From Flavobacteriales bacterium (GTDB taxonomy: Bacteria > Bacteroidota > Bacteroidia > Flavobacteriales > UBA7312): a DNA stretch of 64,000 nt. The translations under genes were made by a program, and so were the position numbers. This document shows positions 9,520 to 18,106 of the stretch, one piece after another. The stretch lies in the NCBI GenBank assembly GCA_029248105.1, contig JAQWJZ010000037.1:57715-121714 (forward strand), given 5' to 3'. Each line of letters begins with the position of its first letter. The stretch's first letter is position 1. The notes beneath the pieces were generated by a model. The model ran no database searches and was not told the DNA's origin. It saw only the letters and a list, made by a program, of their open reading frames with translations.

Positions 9520-10622
9520 AAAGAATAGATATCAGTAAGTTTAGAAGAGATAACACGTTCTATGGTCAAATAGATTTGCTTCTTACCGTGAAGAGCTTTG
9601 ACTTACAAGCTATTCGCAAAAGATATCTGGATTCAAAAAAAAACAAACGTTCAGGAAGTACCAAACGTAGAGAACCCGCCATGGGTGGTGTGGTGTCTTT
9701 AAGTATCAATAATGGTAAGCTTTTTAATGATGAAGTTCTATGTCAACTCAAAGAGCCTAGAGGTGTCGATTTTTTACACAATAAACTTGCTGTCTCATCT
9801 GAAGATAAAGTCTTTGTTTTAACAGATGAAATTCAAACCTTAGAAAACGATTACTTCAGCTATATACATACAGTTTCTTTTTCACCTTTTGATGACAATA
9901 GATTGATGGTATCTTCTTCTGGATTCGACTGCATCTTTGAATATAGCTTAAGTCATTCAAAACTATGTTGGGAATGGTTTGCTTGGGAAAATGGTTTCGA
10001 AAAAGGCAAAGATCCTAAAACTAATACAGATGTTTTACTTACAAGAGATAAAAAACAAGCTGAAGAATGGGACAAAGAGGGTAGAGCGTATCTTCTTATT
10101 GATAATCCTAAAGCTCAAAGTTTACCAACAGCTCAACGTTCTGCTTTTATTAATTCCGTAGCTTATCATGTTGATCAATCTCATCTAATTTTAGCGACCT
10201 TTTTTCATGAGGGTAAGATGATGCAAATCAATATGAAAGATAATAGTTTAAAAACCATTATTGAAAATATGCAACACCCTCACGGTGGTAAACAGACCGA
10301 TAATATCTCATTGGCGACAAGTACCAATTCTGGAGAAATTGTAGTTGTTAAAAACGGTGAGGAGTATAGGTATTACACTACACTTCTCGATGGAAAACCT
10401 GTTGAATTGGGTGAAATGGAATGGCTTCAAAACTCCATAATGATTGGTGATTATATTATCACTATTGATAGTAATAGAACCTCATTCCTAATTTTTGATC
10501 CAACCAATCAATTATTTGATATGATACCCTACAATATAGATTGGGCTATACAAGATATAGTTTGTGGTACATTAAATGAAAAGCAAAAAAGTCTATTGCA
10601 ACAGATTAGTTTACCCATCTAA
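9516..10622 (+). CDS. Conserved protein of unknown function, propeller-like
   Basis: A 368-residue protein I do not recognise as a named family. It lacks a signal peptide or membrane segment, so it should be cytoplasmic. Repeated beta-rich blocks with short turn motifs (HTVSFSPFDDNRLMVSSSG near residue 115, INSVAYHVDQSHLILATF near residue 210, PHGGKQTDNISLATSTNSG near residue 254) suggest a beta-propeller. The block CWEWFAWENGF near residue 150 is distinctive. It is coupled to the upstream glycosyltransferase by an ATGA-type overlap and its 3' end overlaps the convergent PIG-L gene by 17 bases. The context suggests a glycan-related role; this is inference only. Confidence 0.8.
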   Translation: MKRIDISKFRRDNTFYGQIDLLLTVKSFDLQAIRKRYLDSKKNKRSGSTKRREPAMGGVVSLSINNGKLFNDEVLCQLKEPRGVDFLHNKLAVSSEDKVFVLTDEIQTLENDYFSYIHTVSFSPFDDNRLMVSSSGFDCIFEYSLSHSKLCWEWFAWENGFEKGKDPKTNTDVLLTRDKKQAEEWDKEGRAYLLIDNPKAQSLPTAQRSAFINSVAYHVDQSHLILATFFHEGKMMQINMKDNSLKTIIENMQHPHGGKQTDNISLATSTNSGEIVVVKNGEEYRYYTTLLDGKPVELGEMEWLQNSIMIGDYIITIDSNRTSFLIFDPTNQLFDMIPYNIDWAIQDIVCGTLNEKQKSLLQQISLPI

Positions 10623-11229
10623 TCAGCTCAAAAGCTTCGGCAAACTCACTACCTATTTGAGTGCCTCTAACTCTAGCTAATCCTTCAATAAACGATTTAG
10701 ATTTGTAATTTCTAAAACCTTGAGATTTGTACTCTGAAATAGCACTCCATTTTGCGTCTAATTGCTCTGAGTTTAGTTTTGTATGGTAGTTAGATGTAAA
10801 ACTCAAATTATTCCATACCAACTCATAACCCAAAATGCTAGAATGTTTAAATGCACGTATTCCTTCTTGATGTATAACTTGATGGTCTTGATGAACATCT
10901 GTAGAATTAGGAAGAACGACTAAATCTACTTTCTCAAATTTTTTACGAAAAGCTATTAAATCTTCTAAAATTTCTTGTCTGTATTTTGGGAATTCTCTGA
11001 CTGGATAGTCAAAGGTGTGTATATTTTCGGATTGAATACCTAGATGAATACAGGCATTTTTTAATTCAGTAAATAGAACATCTTTGTCAAAATCTTTAGG
11101 AATGGACTTATAGCAAGGGGAAAAAGCTAAGTAGTGAATTGTTGCTCCTTCGTCTGCCCATCTTTTTATACTTGCTCCACAACCAAATTCACCATCATCG
11201 GGGTGAGGTGCTAAAATTAAAATATTCAT
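10606..11229 (-). CDS. PIG-L / LmbE family deacetylase
   Basis: A 207-residue zinc-dependent N-deacetylase of the PIG-L family, which removes acetyl groups from N-acetylated amino sugars or related compounds. Seen: the metal-binding APHPDDGEFGCG motif at residues 7-18, and the second zinc motif DVHQDH near residue 115. There is no signal peptide, so it is cytoplasmic. It could in principle serve bacillithiol synthesis with the BshA encoded at 30930, but its sequence does not look like BshB1, and its place next to glycosyltransferase genes favours a glycan substrate. A -7 element lies 20 bases upstream of the ATG. Confidence 0.87.
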   Translation of the reverse strand: MNILILAPHPDDGEFGCGASIKRWADEGATIHYLAFSPCYKSIPKDFDKDVLFTELKNACIHLGIQSENIHTFDYPVREFPKYRQEILEDLIAFRKKFEKVDLVVLPNSTDVHQDHQVIHQEGIRAFKHSSILGYELVWNNLSFTSNYHTKLNSEQLDAKWSAISEYKSQGFRNYKSKSFIEGLARVRGTQIGSEFAEAFELIRWVN

Positions 11230-11249
11230 CGTTAATAGGTTAAGTTCTA

Positions 11250-11257
11250 CAAATATA
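11250..11257 (-). promoter_or_regulatory. -7 promoter element of the PIG-L gene
   Basis: TATATTTG on the minus strand, an exact TAnnTTTG match, 20 bases before the ATG at 11229. No clear -33 element was seen at the expected distance. Confidence 0.5.
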
Positions 11258-11305
11258 GTGTTTAATAAAAGTTTTTTCGGATTCTATCAACTGAATTAAA
11301 TCTTT

Positions 11306-11313
11306 TACATTTG
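11306..11313 (+). promoter_or_regulatory. -7 promoter element of the flippase gene
   Basis: TACATTTG, an exact TAnnTTTG match, ends only 6 bases before the ATG at 11320. Transcription should start at or within a few bases of the start codon, so the mRNA may be leaderless. The -33 element is unclear. Confidence 0.5.
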
Positions 11314-11319
11314 TAATGT

Positions 11320-12795
11320 ATGGGAATAATAAGGAAGCAAAGTATTAACAACTCCATAAACCTTTATTTGGGAATTATTATTGGTGCTATAAACACCATT
11401 TTAATTTTTCCGCACGTATTTGAAAGTAACCCTGAATATTGGGGATTATTACAAATCTTGGTTTCCTATTCTGTCATTTTTTCTACTTTTTCTCATTTAG
11501 GTAGTCCGAACATTTTATTGCGTTTCTTTCCTAAACTAAAAGATAAAAGAGAATTGTTTAGCTTTTCATTTATACTTTGTGGTATAGGCTTTTTACTTTT
11601 CTTATTAGTTTTTTTCTTTTTTGAAAATTATTTGCTTTCATCTCTAGAATCAACGCCACTATTGCAAGAGTATTTTTATCTTGTTGGTTTTCTAGTGTTC
11701 TCACTTAGCTTTTTTGATTTATTCTCTAGTATATCCCGTTCATATTTAGACTCTTCAACCCCTGTTTTTTTTAACGAAGTATTTGTTAGGATTGGGGTGC
11801 TTTTTTTATTGATACTATACAACTATGAATGGATACAATTTCATCAGTTTTTGTATTGCTATATAGCTATATATATCGTGAAGCTGATGGCGTTATTTTA
11901 TATTCAATTAAAAAATAAACGTCTTTCATTTTCATTTAATTTTTCAAAAGCACATTTAAAAGAACAGTTTAAATATGGCTTTTATGTACTTACAGGAGGG
12001 GGAGCGGCAGTTTTGGTTTCTCGTTTTGATATGTTAATGATAGAACATTACTTAGATTTGAAGCAAGTCGCTTATTATGGATTAGCATTTTTTATAGGCA
12101 GTGTTATAAAGGTTCCTTCACGATCTATTTCTTCTATTTCTTCGCCTTTAATAGCTAAATCATTTGAAGAAGATAACAAGAATAATATTCAGAATATTTA
12201 CTCTAAGACATCCATTAATTTATTGATAATAGGTGGGGTTATATTTTTGTGTGTTATGTTAAATATTGATGATATTTTACAAATACTTCCTGAAAAGTTT
12301 TCTCATGGAAAGTATGTCGTTTTGTTTATCGGTTCAGCTCAATTGGTTAATCTTGTTGCAGGCTTACATGGTTTAATATTGATTCACTCGTCTTATTATA
12401 AATCAATTATTTATTTTAATATTTTCCTATTTATTGTCACCTTTATTACCAACGTTATTTTTATTCCAAAATTTGGAATTAATGGGGCGGCATTAGCAAC
12501 TTTTGTCTCTATTCTGACGTTTAATTCAGTACGAATGTTGTACGTCTACAAAAAAATGAATTTTCATCCTTTTAGTATCAAAACCGCTATTGCTTTACTA
12601 ATGATTTTAGTTATTTACTTTTTGATAAGTATTTTACCACTTTCATCAGCATCTCTAATATCATCTATAATAAACATTATTATACGCTGTGTTATTGCTT
12701 GTTCTCTAGTGATTGCTGTTGTTCAGTATTTTAAACTGTCAGAGGATATTAGCCATATAATTCATAATAGCATGGAAAAGCTAAGAAGGAAATGA
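11320..12795 (+). CDS. Polysaccharide flippase (Wzx/PST-like, MOP superfamily)
   Basis: A 491-residue inner-membrane protein with about 12-14 hydrophobic segments, beginning MGIIRKQSINNSINLYLG, the usual start of Bacteroidota PST/Wzx-like transporters. These proteins move lipid-linked oligosaccharides across the inner membrane for O-antigen or exopolysaccharide assembly. The stretch TGGGAAVLVSRFDMLMIEHYL (near residue 225) and FGINGAALATFVS (near residue 384) are typical of the superfamily. No wzy polymerase is visible nearby. It converges on the glycosyltransferase gene at 12804 with 8 bases between stops. Confidence 0.88.
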   Translation: MGIIRKQSINNSINLYLGIIIGAINTILIFPHVFESNPEYWGLLQILVSYSVIFSTFSHLGSPNILLRFFPKLKDKRELFSFSFILCGIGFLLFLLVFFFFENYLLSSLESTPLLQEYFYLVGFLVFSLSFFDLFSSISRSYLDSSTPVFFNEVFVRIGVLFLLILYNYEWIQFHQFLYCYIAIYIVKLMALFYIQLKNKRLSFSFNFSKAHLKEQFKYGFYVLTGGGAAVLVSRFDMLMIEHYLDLKQVAYYGLAFFIGSVIKVPSRSISSISSPLIAKSFEEDNKNNIQNIYSKTSINLLIIGGVIFLCVMLNIDDILQILPEKFSHGKYVVLFIGSAQLVNLVAGLHGLILIHSSYYKSIIYFNIFLFIVTFITNVIFIPKFGINGAALATFVSILTFNSVRMLYVYKKMNFHPFSIKTAIALLMILVIYFLISILPLSSASLISSIINIIIRCVIACSLVIAVVQYFKLSEDISHIIHNSMEKLRRK

Positions 12796-12803
12796 ATCAG
12801 GGA

Positions 12804-13856
12804 TTAGTTTAATTCTCTCAATATTTCTAATAGTTTGTCAGACCTTCTTTCTATGCTATATCTATTAATAATACTCTTTTGAGCTTTAGATGCCACTTCT
12901 TTCTTATCCGTTTTCTGAATTGCATCGTTTAAAATTTTTTCAAGTTCAAAAGCATTTTTGTTTTCTAATACATAGCCATTATCACTTATAATTTCTGGTA
13001 TCATATTTACCGAAGAACCTATTGGAATACATTGCCCTAACATAGCTTCACATAGGGATAAGCCAAAACCTTCGAAGCTTGAAAGTTGAAAGTAAAACTC
13101 ATGCTCAATGTATTTTTCTTTTAGCTCATCTTTATTTAAATGCCCTAAAAATATGATGTTTTCTGGTATATTTATGAGTGAAGTTGGTTTTTCTAGTCCT
13201 GCAATTTCGAATGTGCAATTTTTCATGCGAAAAGCCATCGTAAAAATTAATTCGCCACCTTTTAATTGATATTGTTGACTCGAAAATACAGCTAAAAAAG
13301 AGTTAGACTTTTTATTGTAGCTTGTTGTTTTCCAGAAGTCAATATCTAAGCCATTATGAATGACTTTGAATGGTGTTTTAATATTTGGAAAAAATGATAA
13401 TATACCCTGTTCAACTTCATTCGGCTTATTATGAAAGTGATTCTCAACTTTCATTAAAGATTCACTTACTGGGCATATTAAATCTGTTAACCGAAAAGAT
13501 AAATAGCAGAATGTTTTTAAATACTTTCTGCCTAGACTACCGTATTGTAGTGAAGTCAAATTAGCGCAATCTGTACCGTGTGTTATAATGATACTCTTTT
13601 TACCTAATAACTTTCCAAATAGTGTGGGTAAAAGTGACCAATAACCAGCAAATTCAATCACTATTTTATTGATAGACCAAATATTGAAAAGAAGAAATGT
13701 AAATTGTTTTATTAGGTGTAAAGGTGTTTTACTTTTCTTATCCCAATCGTATATATTTTGTTTTACACGATACCTTTGTGATAAAATATCTAAATCGTTT
13801 TTAGCGAAACCACTTAATCTTGGAGATACAAATAGTATGGTTTCTTGATTTTTCAT
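12804..13856 (-). CDS. Glycosyltransferase family 4 protein
   Basis: A 350-residue GT-B glycosyltransferase when started at the ATG at 13856 (MKNQETILFVSPRLSG); a longer frame reaches an ATG at 13901 but would run into galE. The acceptor half contains IITHGTDCANL near residue 88, the donor half FLGHLNKDELKEKY and SSFEGFGLSLCEAMLGQCIPIGS, the E-x7-E region of GT4 enzymes. It lies 17 bases downstream of galE on the same strand and is probably co-transcribed, so galactose from GalE may feed it. Acceptor unknown. Confidence 0.85.
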   Translation of the reverse strand: MKNQETILFVSPRLSGFAKNDLDILSQRYRVKQNIYDWDKKSKTPLHLIKQFTFLLFNIWSINKIVIEFAGYWSLLPTLFGKLLGKKSIIITHGTDCANLTSLQYGSLGRKYLKTFCYLSFRLTDLICPVSESLMKVENHFHNKPNEVEQGILSFFPNIKTPFKVIHNGLDIDFWKTTSYNKKSNSFLAVFSSQQYQLKGGELIFTMAFRMKNCTFEIAGLEKPTSLINIPENIIFLGHLNKDELKEKYIEHEFYFQLSSFEGFGLSLCEAMLGQCIPIGSSVNMIPEIISDNGYVLENKNAFELEKILNDAIQKTDKKEVASKAQKSIINRYSIERRSDKLLEILRELN

Positions 13857-13873
13857 TGGCTGTAAAAGTAAAA

Positions 13874-14866
13874 TTATTTTTTTTGGTTTTCCCACTTCCA
13901 TGCACTAAGCATAGCTGTATCGAGTGTCTTTTGAGCCTTCCATTTTAGTTCATTTGTAGATAGAGTGTTGTCGGAATATATTTTCTCAACGTCACCTGCT
14001 CTTCGAGGACCAATTTTGTAATTGACTTTGATGTTATTTACCTTTTCAAAAATATGAATTGCTTGTAGTACACTAACTCCGTTTCCTGTACCTATATTGA
14101 ATGCTGATTTGCCTTTGTTTTTCATTACATATTGTAGGGCTTTTACGTGTGCATTAGCTAAATCAACTACATGGATATAATCTCTTAAACAAGTGCCGTC
14201 GGGCGTGTCGTAATCGTCTCCAAAGACAGTTATTTGTTCTCTCTTACCAATAGCAGTTTCTGTTATTATAGGAACTAAATTACTAGCTTTATCGGACGAG
14301 CAATCGCCGATTACTCCGCTTTCGTGAGAACCAATAGGATTGAAGTAGCGTAATGATATACTTGATATTTTTGTATTATTTAATAGTTCTTCACACAATT
14401 GTTTGGTTTCTCCATACGGGGACTCTGCCTTTTTGAAAGGCGCACTTTCACTGACTGGTAATATATCAGGACTTCCATATACAGTACAGGAAGAAGAGAA
14501 AATGATATTTTCTACATTATGCTTTTTCATTACATTAAGCAACACTTGTAATGAGCCTATATTATTAGAATGGTATTTTTCGGGTTCTCTTACAGACTCT
14601 TCTACTGATTTGAATGCAGCAAAATGTATTGCACCTTCAATACTTTTTTCCTGCTCAAATACTGCATTCAAAGCATCTTCATCCGTGCAATCAACATTAT
14701 AAAAAGAGATGCTTTTACCAATTATTTTTTCAGCACCTTGAATATTTTGAATTGATGTATTGCATAGGTTATCTACAATAATTGGTTCAAAATCGTTGGC
14801 TGATAATTCCACAAGTGTATGTGAACCGATATATCCTGCTCCCCCTGTTACTAAAATCTTTTTCAT
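13874..14866 (-). CDS. galE: UDP-glucose 4-epimerase
   Basis: A 330-residue cytoplasmic short-chain dehydrogenase-type enzyme that interconverts UDP-glucose and UDP-galactose. Seen: the NAD-binding GGAGYIGSHT at residues 8-17, HFAAFKSVEESV near residue 84, the catalytic Ser region FSSSCTVYG and the Tyr/Lys pair in SPYGETK near residue 150, then LRYFNPIG and GTCLRDYIHV. Length and motifs are normal for GalE. It starts 4 bases after the M1 peptidase gene ends and precedes the glycosyltransferase gene. Confidence 0.95.
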   Translation of the reverse strand: MKKILVTGGAGYIGSHTLVELSANDFEPIIVDNLCNTSIQNIQGAEKIIGKSISFYNVDCTDEDALNAVFEQEKSIEGAIHFAAFKSVEESVREPEKYHSNNIGSLQVLLNVMKKHNVENIIFSSSCTVYGSPDILPVSESAPFKKAESPYGETKQLCEELLNNTKISSISLRYFNPIGSHESGVIGDCSSDKASNLVPIITETAIGKREQITVFGDDYDTPDGTCLRDYIHVVDLANAHVKALQYVMKNKGKSAFNIGTGNGVSVLQAIHIFEKVNNIKVNYKIGPRRAGDVEKIYSDNTLSTNELKWKAQKTLDTAMLSAWKWENQKK

Positions 14867-14870
14867 TTTA

Positions 14871-17800
14871 TTAAAATGTTCTGCCTATGCCTACTACAAA
14901 TCTATTTGTTTGAATATTACCTTCATCTACGTAAGGATACCTATTCAAGAAAAATGGGAAATCTACTCTTAGAGTAAGAGGTTTGACCATTTGTAGAGCG
15001 CCCCATTTGTTAAGTGTCAATGCGATACCAATACCTGCATCAGAACGCAAATTAGAAAATGCATCTTTATAGTTTTCGGATGTAATCTCTGTTGTGTTAA
15101 TTATCCCTGCATCAGCAAATAGATAGGTCTTCAACTTAGATTGATTTTTTATTATGGGAAGTATTTTTTGTATTTCTAATTCGGCATTTATAGAAACTCC
15201 ACTTTCCCCTTGATAGCTAGATACATTATCTCCATTGGCATTTATTTCAGGAGAAAAATAACCTGTATAGCCTCTAAGGTTTAAGCCTCCGCCCATATGA
15301 AAATGATTGGTAGTATTGTCATAACCTAGCCATTCGTTAGGAATAAAGCCTTGTGAGCGTGTAAATTTATTCTCCATTAATTCCTCTGAGTTTGCTCCAG
15401 CTAAATTTAATTTAGATTCGCCTGCCCAATTTGAGCCACTACCATATTGACCAAATATCCTTGTGTTAAGTTGAAGCTTACCTAGCTTACTTTTGTGTAT
15501 GGAGGTCAATTCAACTTTAGAATAGTCGTAGTCGCTACCAACAGAAGAGCTCGTTAGTTCTAAATTTATATTACCCTTTCCGCCTTTATAGGAGTAGGAG
15601 TGAGTCCAACCAAAAGAAGCTATATTATTAAATTTATCGTTTTCCCAAACCTTATAATTAGTGTATCTCAAATCAGATATATTGGCTCTATACATGCTTT
15701 TAAAACCTGCATAGAAAAGATTCTTTTTAGAGTAGTCGTATTTTTTTAATTGAATCTTATTAAGGTTCAACCCATCAAGCATACGGCTATGTAATGTCAT
15801 GTCTGTATGCTTACTGAATTTGTCTAAACCTGTGTTGTAGTTAAAGCGGTAAGAGAATGGGTTGTATTCATTTTTATAGGAGTCATAATACTGATAGTCT
15901 TGAAGTATACCTGTGTTCAGCCATATATTAGCATCTATTTTATGATGATAATTCATATAATCACCATTGAAGTGTAAACCCACCTTAACGCCGTCATAAT
16001 TATTCCACCACAAATCTGGTCTAGCATTCAATTCATATTTTTTCCAATTGGGCATATTCCATATTTTAGAATCGAAATCTACATCCATAGGAACTTTACT
16101 GACGTTATTTAGCATGTACCTATCCGCTAATCGCTGACTGGGGTCAATGACTACATAGTCGATTCCTGAAGGTATATTAATTGATGCGGTGTATTTTGGA
16201 TATAATTTGCCCCAGGCATGCCACTTATCGAGTACTGTAGCATCTGTATTTTTAATAAACCAATGATTGGGGATGTGAAATTTATGTTCTTTACCATCGT
16301 TAGCGAATACGCTAAAATCGATAGGCATCTGCATTTCACCTTTTCTTTCAAAAGTGACTTCGAAATTATCTTCAGTCGTTTTTTCGATGTTGTCAATACT
16401 GTAATCAATAGTTTTTGAAGTTTCTAACCATTGGTCAAAAAACCAGTTGAGATCTACTTTGGTATATTCTATGATAGCTTCTCTAAAATCTTCAAAATAG
16501 GGATGTGCCATTTTCCATTTTTGGAAATAATGTTGCATAGCTTCAATAAAGAGCTCGTCGCCTAATACATACTGAAGATTATAAAGCATAGCGCCAGTTT
16601 TGTAATAAACGTGTCTGTATCCTCCGCCATGTCCTAAAGCACTTCCAAAGTCATCAGAATGTGTATTTAATGCAGGGTCATTATATTTAGTGGCATCTCT
16701 TAGGTATGCATAATAAACTCTAGAGTCTATAGCTTTGACGTCTTTGGTAAAACGTTGGCCGTATTTACTACTTGGCTTTTCTCTAACTAAATTTTCACCG
16801 TCAATTTTTGTTAATGCCCAAGCGGTTAAAAATTGAGTAAAGCCTTCATCTAATGCAGCTCTGTAAGTTTCGTTTGAGCCTACCTGAGCATAAAACCATT
16901 GATGACCTATCTCATGAGCTAGCAATCCTCTATAGCCTGGATCACTACCACTATCAAGAGTTATCATAGGGTATTCCATACCATCCCTTGCATCAGCAAC
17001 AATAATTTTATTGTAAACGTACATGCCTATATCTTCGGAAAATACTTGTATCACTTTTGCTGCAAATTCGGCTGCATTTTGCCATCTTGACGCATGAGGC
17101 TCTTGAACTAAGGAAATAGCACGAATTCCATTCCATTCTACTTCGCCAATTCTGTATGTTGGGTCAGCTGTAAACGCAAAATCATGAACATTTTCAGCAT
17201 GGTAAATCCACGTTTTTCTAGAAAGACTATCGTATGGTATTATAATGCTAGGAGGGGAGTTCCATGCTTTATCGGCAAAGTTTTTAATATCTAACTTTTC
17301 TCTTAAATCAGCAGGCATTACTTCATCTCTATTCTGTAATGCTCCTGTAGCTTCAACTACATAATTGGAGGCAAATGTCAATTCTACATCAAAGGTTCCG
17401 AAATCACCGTAAAATTCTTTTCCTAGATGTTGATCTTTAGTCCAGCCAAACTTTTTGTCATACACAGCTATTCTTGGATACCATAGTACACCGTCATAAT
17501 GCGTGTTGCCAAAGGCATTAAAAGTTTTCATTCTTCTTCTTAGGGAACCGGTATCAAAGTAGGTTTTGAAGTCCATATTGATAGTGATTTTATCACCGCT
17601 TTTTAAAGGTTCATTAAGAATAACTTTTAAGATAGTGTTGTCCAAAATAGTTTCAACGGATTTGCCATCTACTTTCAAATTTTTAACCACAGTACCTAAT
17701 CCTTTTTTCTCATAGTTTCCATAGGCTATGGCCTTATTGTTCTGTTGGTGTAGCTCTGAGCAATACGAATTTGGTATAAAAGCATTTTGATAGAGGTGAA

Positions 17801-18065
17801 AATAGAGTTCGTTTAAATCATCTGGCGAGTTGTTCCAATAGACAAGCTCTTCCGAAGCATCAATGATATCTTTAGTTTCATCAACATTTGCTTTGATAGT
17901 ATAGTGTACATCTTGTTGCCAATATCCAGCTGGTGCTTTATTTTTCCAATAGTTGGGGTTATCGGCTTGATTATATGTGTTGGGTGTAGTAAGCGGATCG
18001 TACTTTGTTTGTGAAAACGTCACTGTACTTAATAAAATGCAAAATAATATAAACGGATACTTCAT
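14871..18065 (-). CDS. M1 family metallopeptidase with C-terminal outer-membrane barrel-like domain
   Basis: A 1064-residue exported protein. A signal peptide (about 1-19, ending TFSQ) leads into an M1 (gluzincin) fold: a substrate-anchoring GMEYPM at 362-367 in place of GAMEN, zinc motif HEIGH at 384-388, and the third ligand Glu exactly 18 residues after the second His (LDEGF, E407). From about residue 690 to the end the sequence turns into alternating aromatic/hydrophobic strands with turns, with GGGLNLRGYTGY near residue 945 and a final ...GRTF, as in outer-membrane barrels. This suggests a peptidase carried on a barrel in the outer membrane. A -7 element lies 23 bases upstream. Confidence 0.88.
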   Translation of the reverse strand: MKYPFILFCILLSTVTFSQTKYDPLTTPNTYNQADNPNYWKNKAPAGYWQQDVHYTIKANVDETKDIIDASEELVYWNNSPDDLNELYFHLYQNAFIPNSYCSELHQQNNKAIAYGNYEKKGLGTVVKNLKVDGKSVETILDNTILKVILNEPLKSGDKITINMDFKTYFDTGSLRRRMKTFNAFGNTHYDGVLWYPRIAVYDKKFGWTKDQHLGKEFYGDFGTFDVELTFASNYVVEATGALQNRDEVMPADLREKLDIKNFADKAWNSPPSIIIPYDSLSRKTWIYHAENVHDFAFTADPTYRIGEVEWNGIRAISLVQEPHASRWQNAAEFAAKVIQVFSEDIGMYVYNKIIVADARDGMEYPMITLDSGSDPGYRGLLAHEIGHQWFYAQVGSNETYRAALDEGFTQFLTAWALTKIDGENLVREKPSSKYGQRFTKDVKAIDSRVYYAYLRDATKYNDPALNTHSDDFGSALGHGGGYRHVYYKTGAMLYNLQYVLGDELFIEAMQHYFQKWKMAHPYFEDFREAIIEYTKVDLNWFFDQWLETSKTIDYSIDNIEKTTEDNFEVTFERKGEMQMPIDFSVFANDGKEHKFHIPNHWFIKNTDATVLDKWHAWGKLYPKYTASINIPSGIDYVVIDPSQRLADRYMLNNVSKVPMDVDFDSKIWNMPNWKKYELNARPDLWWNNYDGVKVGLHFNGDYMNYHHKIDANIWLNTGILQDYQYYDSYKNEYNPFSYRFNYNTGLDKFSKHTDMTLHSRMLDGLNLNKIQLKKYDYSKKNLFYAGFKSMYRANISDLRYTNYKVWENDKFNNIASFGWTHSYSYKGGKGNINLELTSSSVGSDYDYSKVELTSIHKSKLGKLQLNTRIFGQYGSGSNWAGESKLNLAGANSEELMENKFTRSQGFIPNEWLGYDNTTNHFHMGGGLNLRGYTGYFSPEINANGDNVSSYQGESGVSINAELEIQKILPIIKNQSKLKTYLFADAGIINTTEITSENYKDAFSNLRSDAGIGIALTLNKWGALQMVKPLTLRVDFPFFLNRYPYVDEGNIQTNRFVVGIGRTF

Positions 18066-18088
18066 AAAGCTATCTTAAAATTAGTCTG

Positions 18089-18096
18089 CAAAGATA
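18089..18096 (-). promoter_or_regulatory. -7 promoter element of the M1 peptidase gene
   Basis: TATCTTTG on the minus strand, an exact TAnnTTTG match, 23 bases before the ATG at 18065. It lies in the 41-base gap between the receptor and peptidase genes, so the peptidase can be transcribed separately. Confidence 0.5.
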
Positions 18097-18106
18097 GAAA
18101 AATCAA

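Noticed and set aside
10606..11229. PIG-L deacetylase as BshB, to pair with BshA at 30930
   Set aside because: The genes are 20 kb apart and the N-terminal motif PHPDDGEFGCG differs from the BshB1 sequences I remember; not supported.
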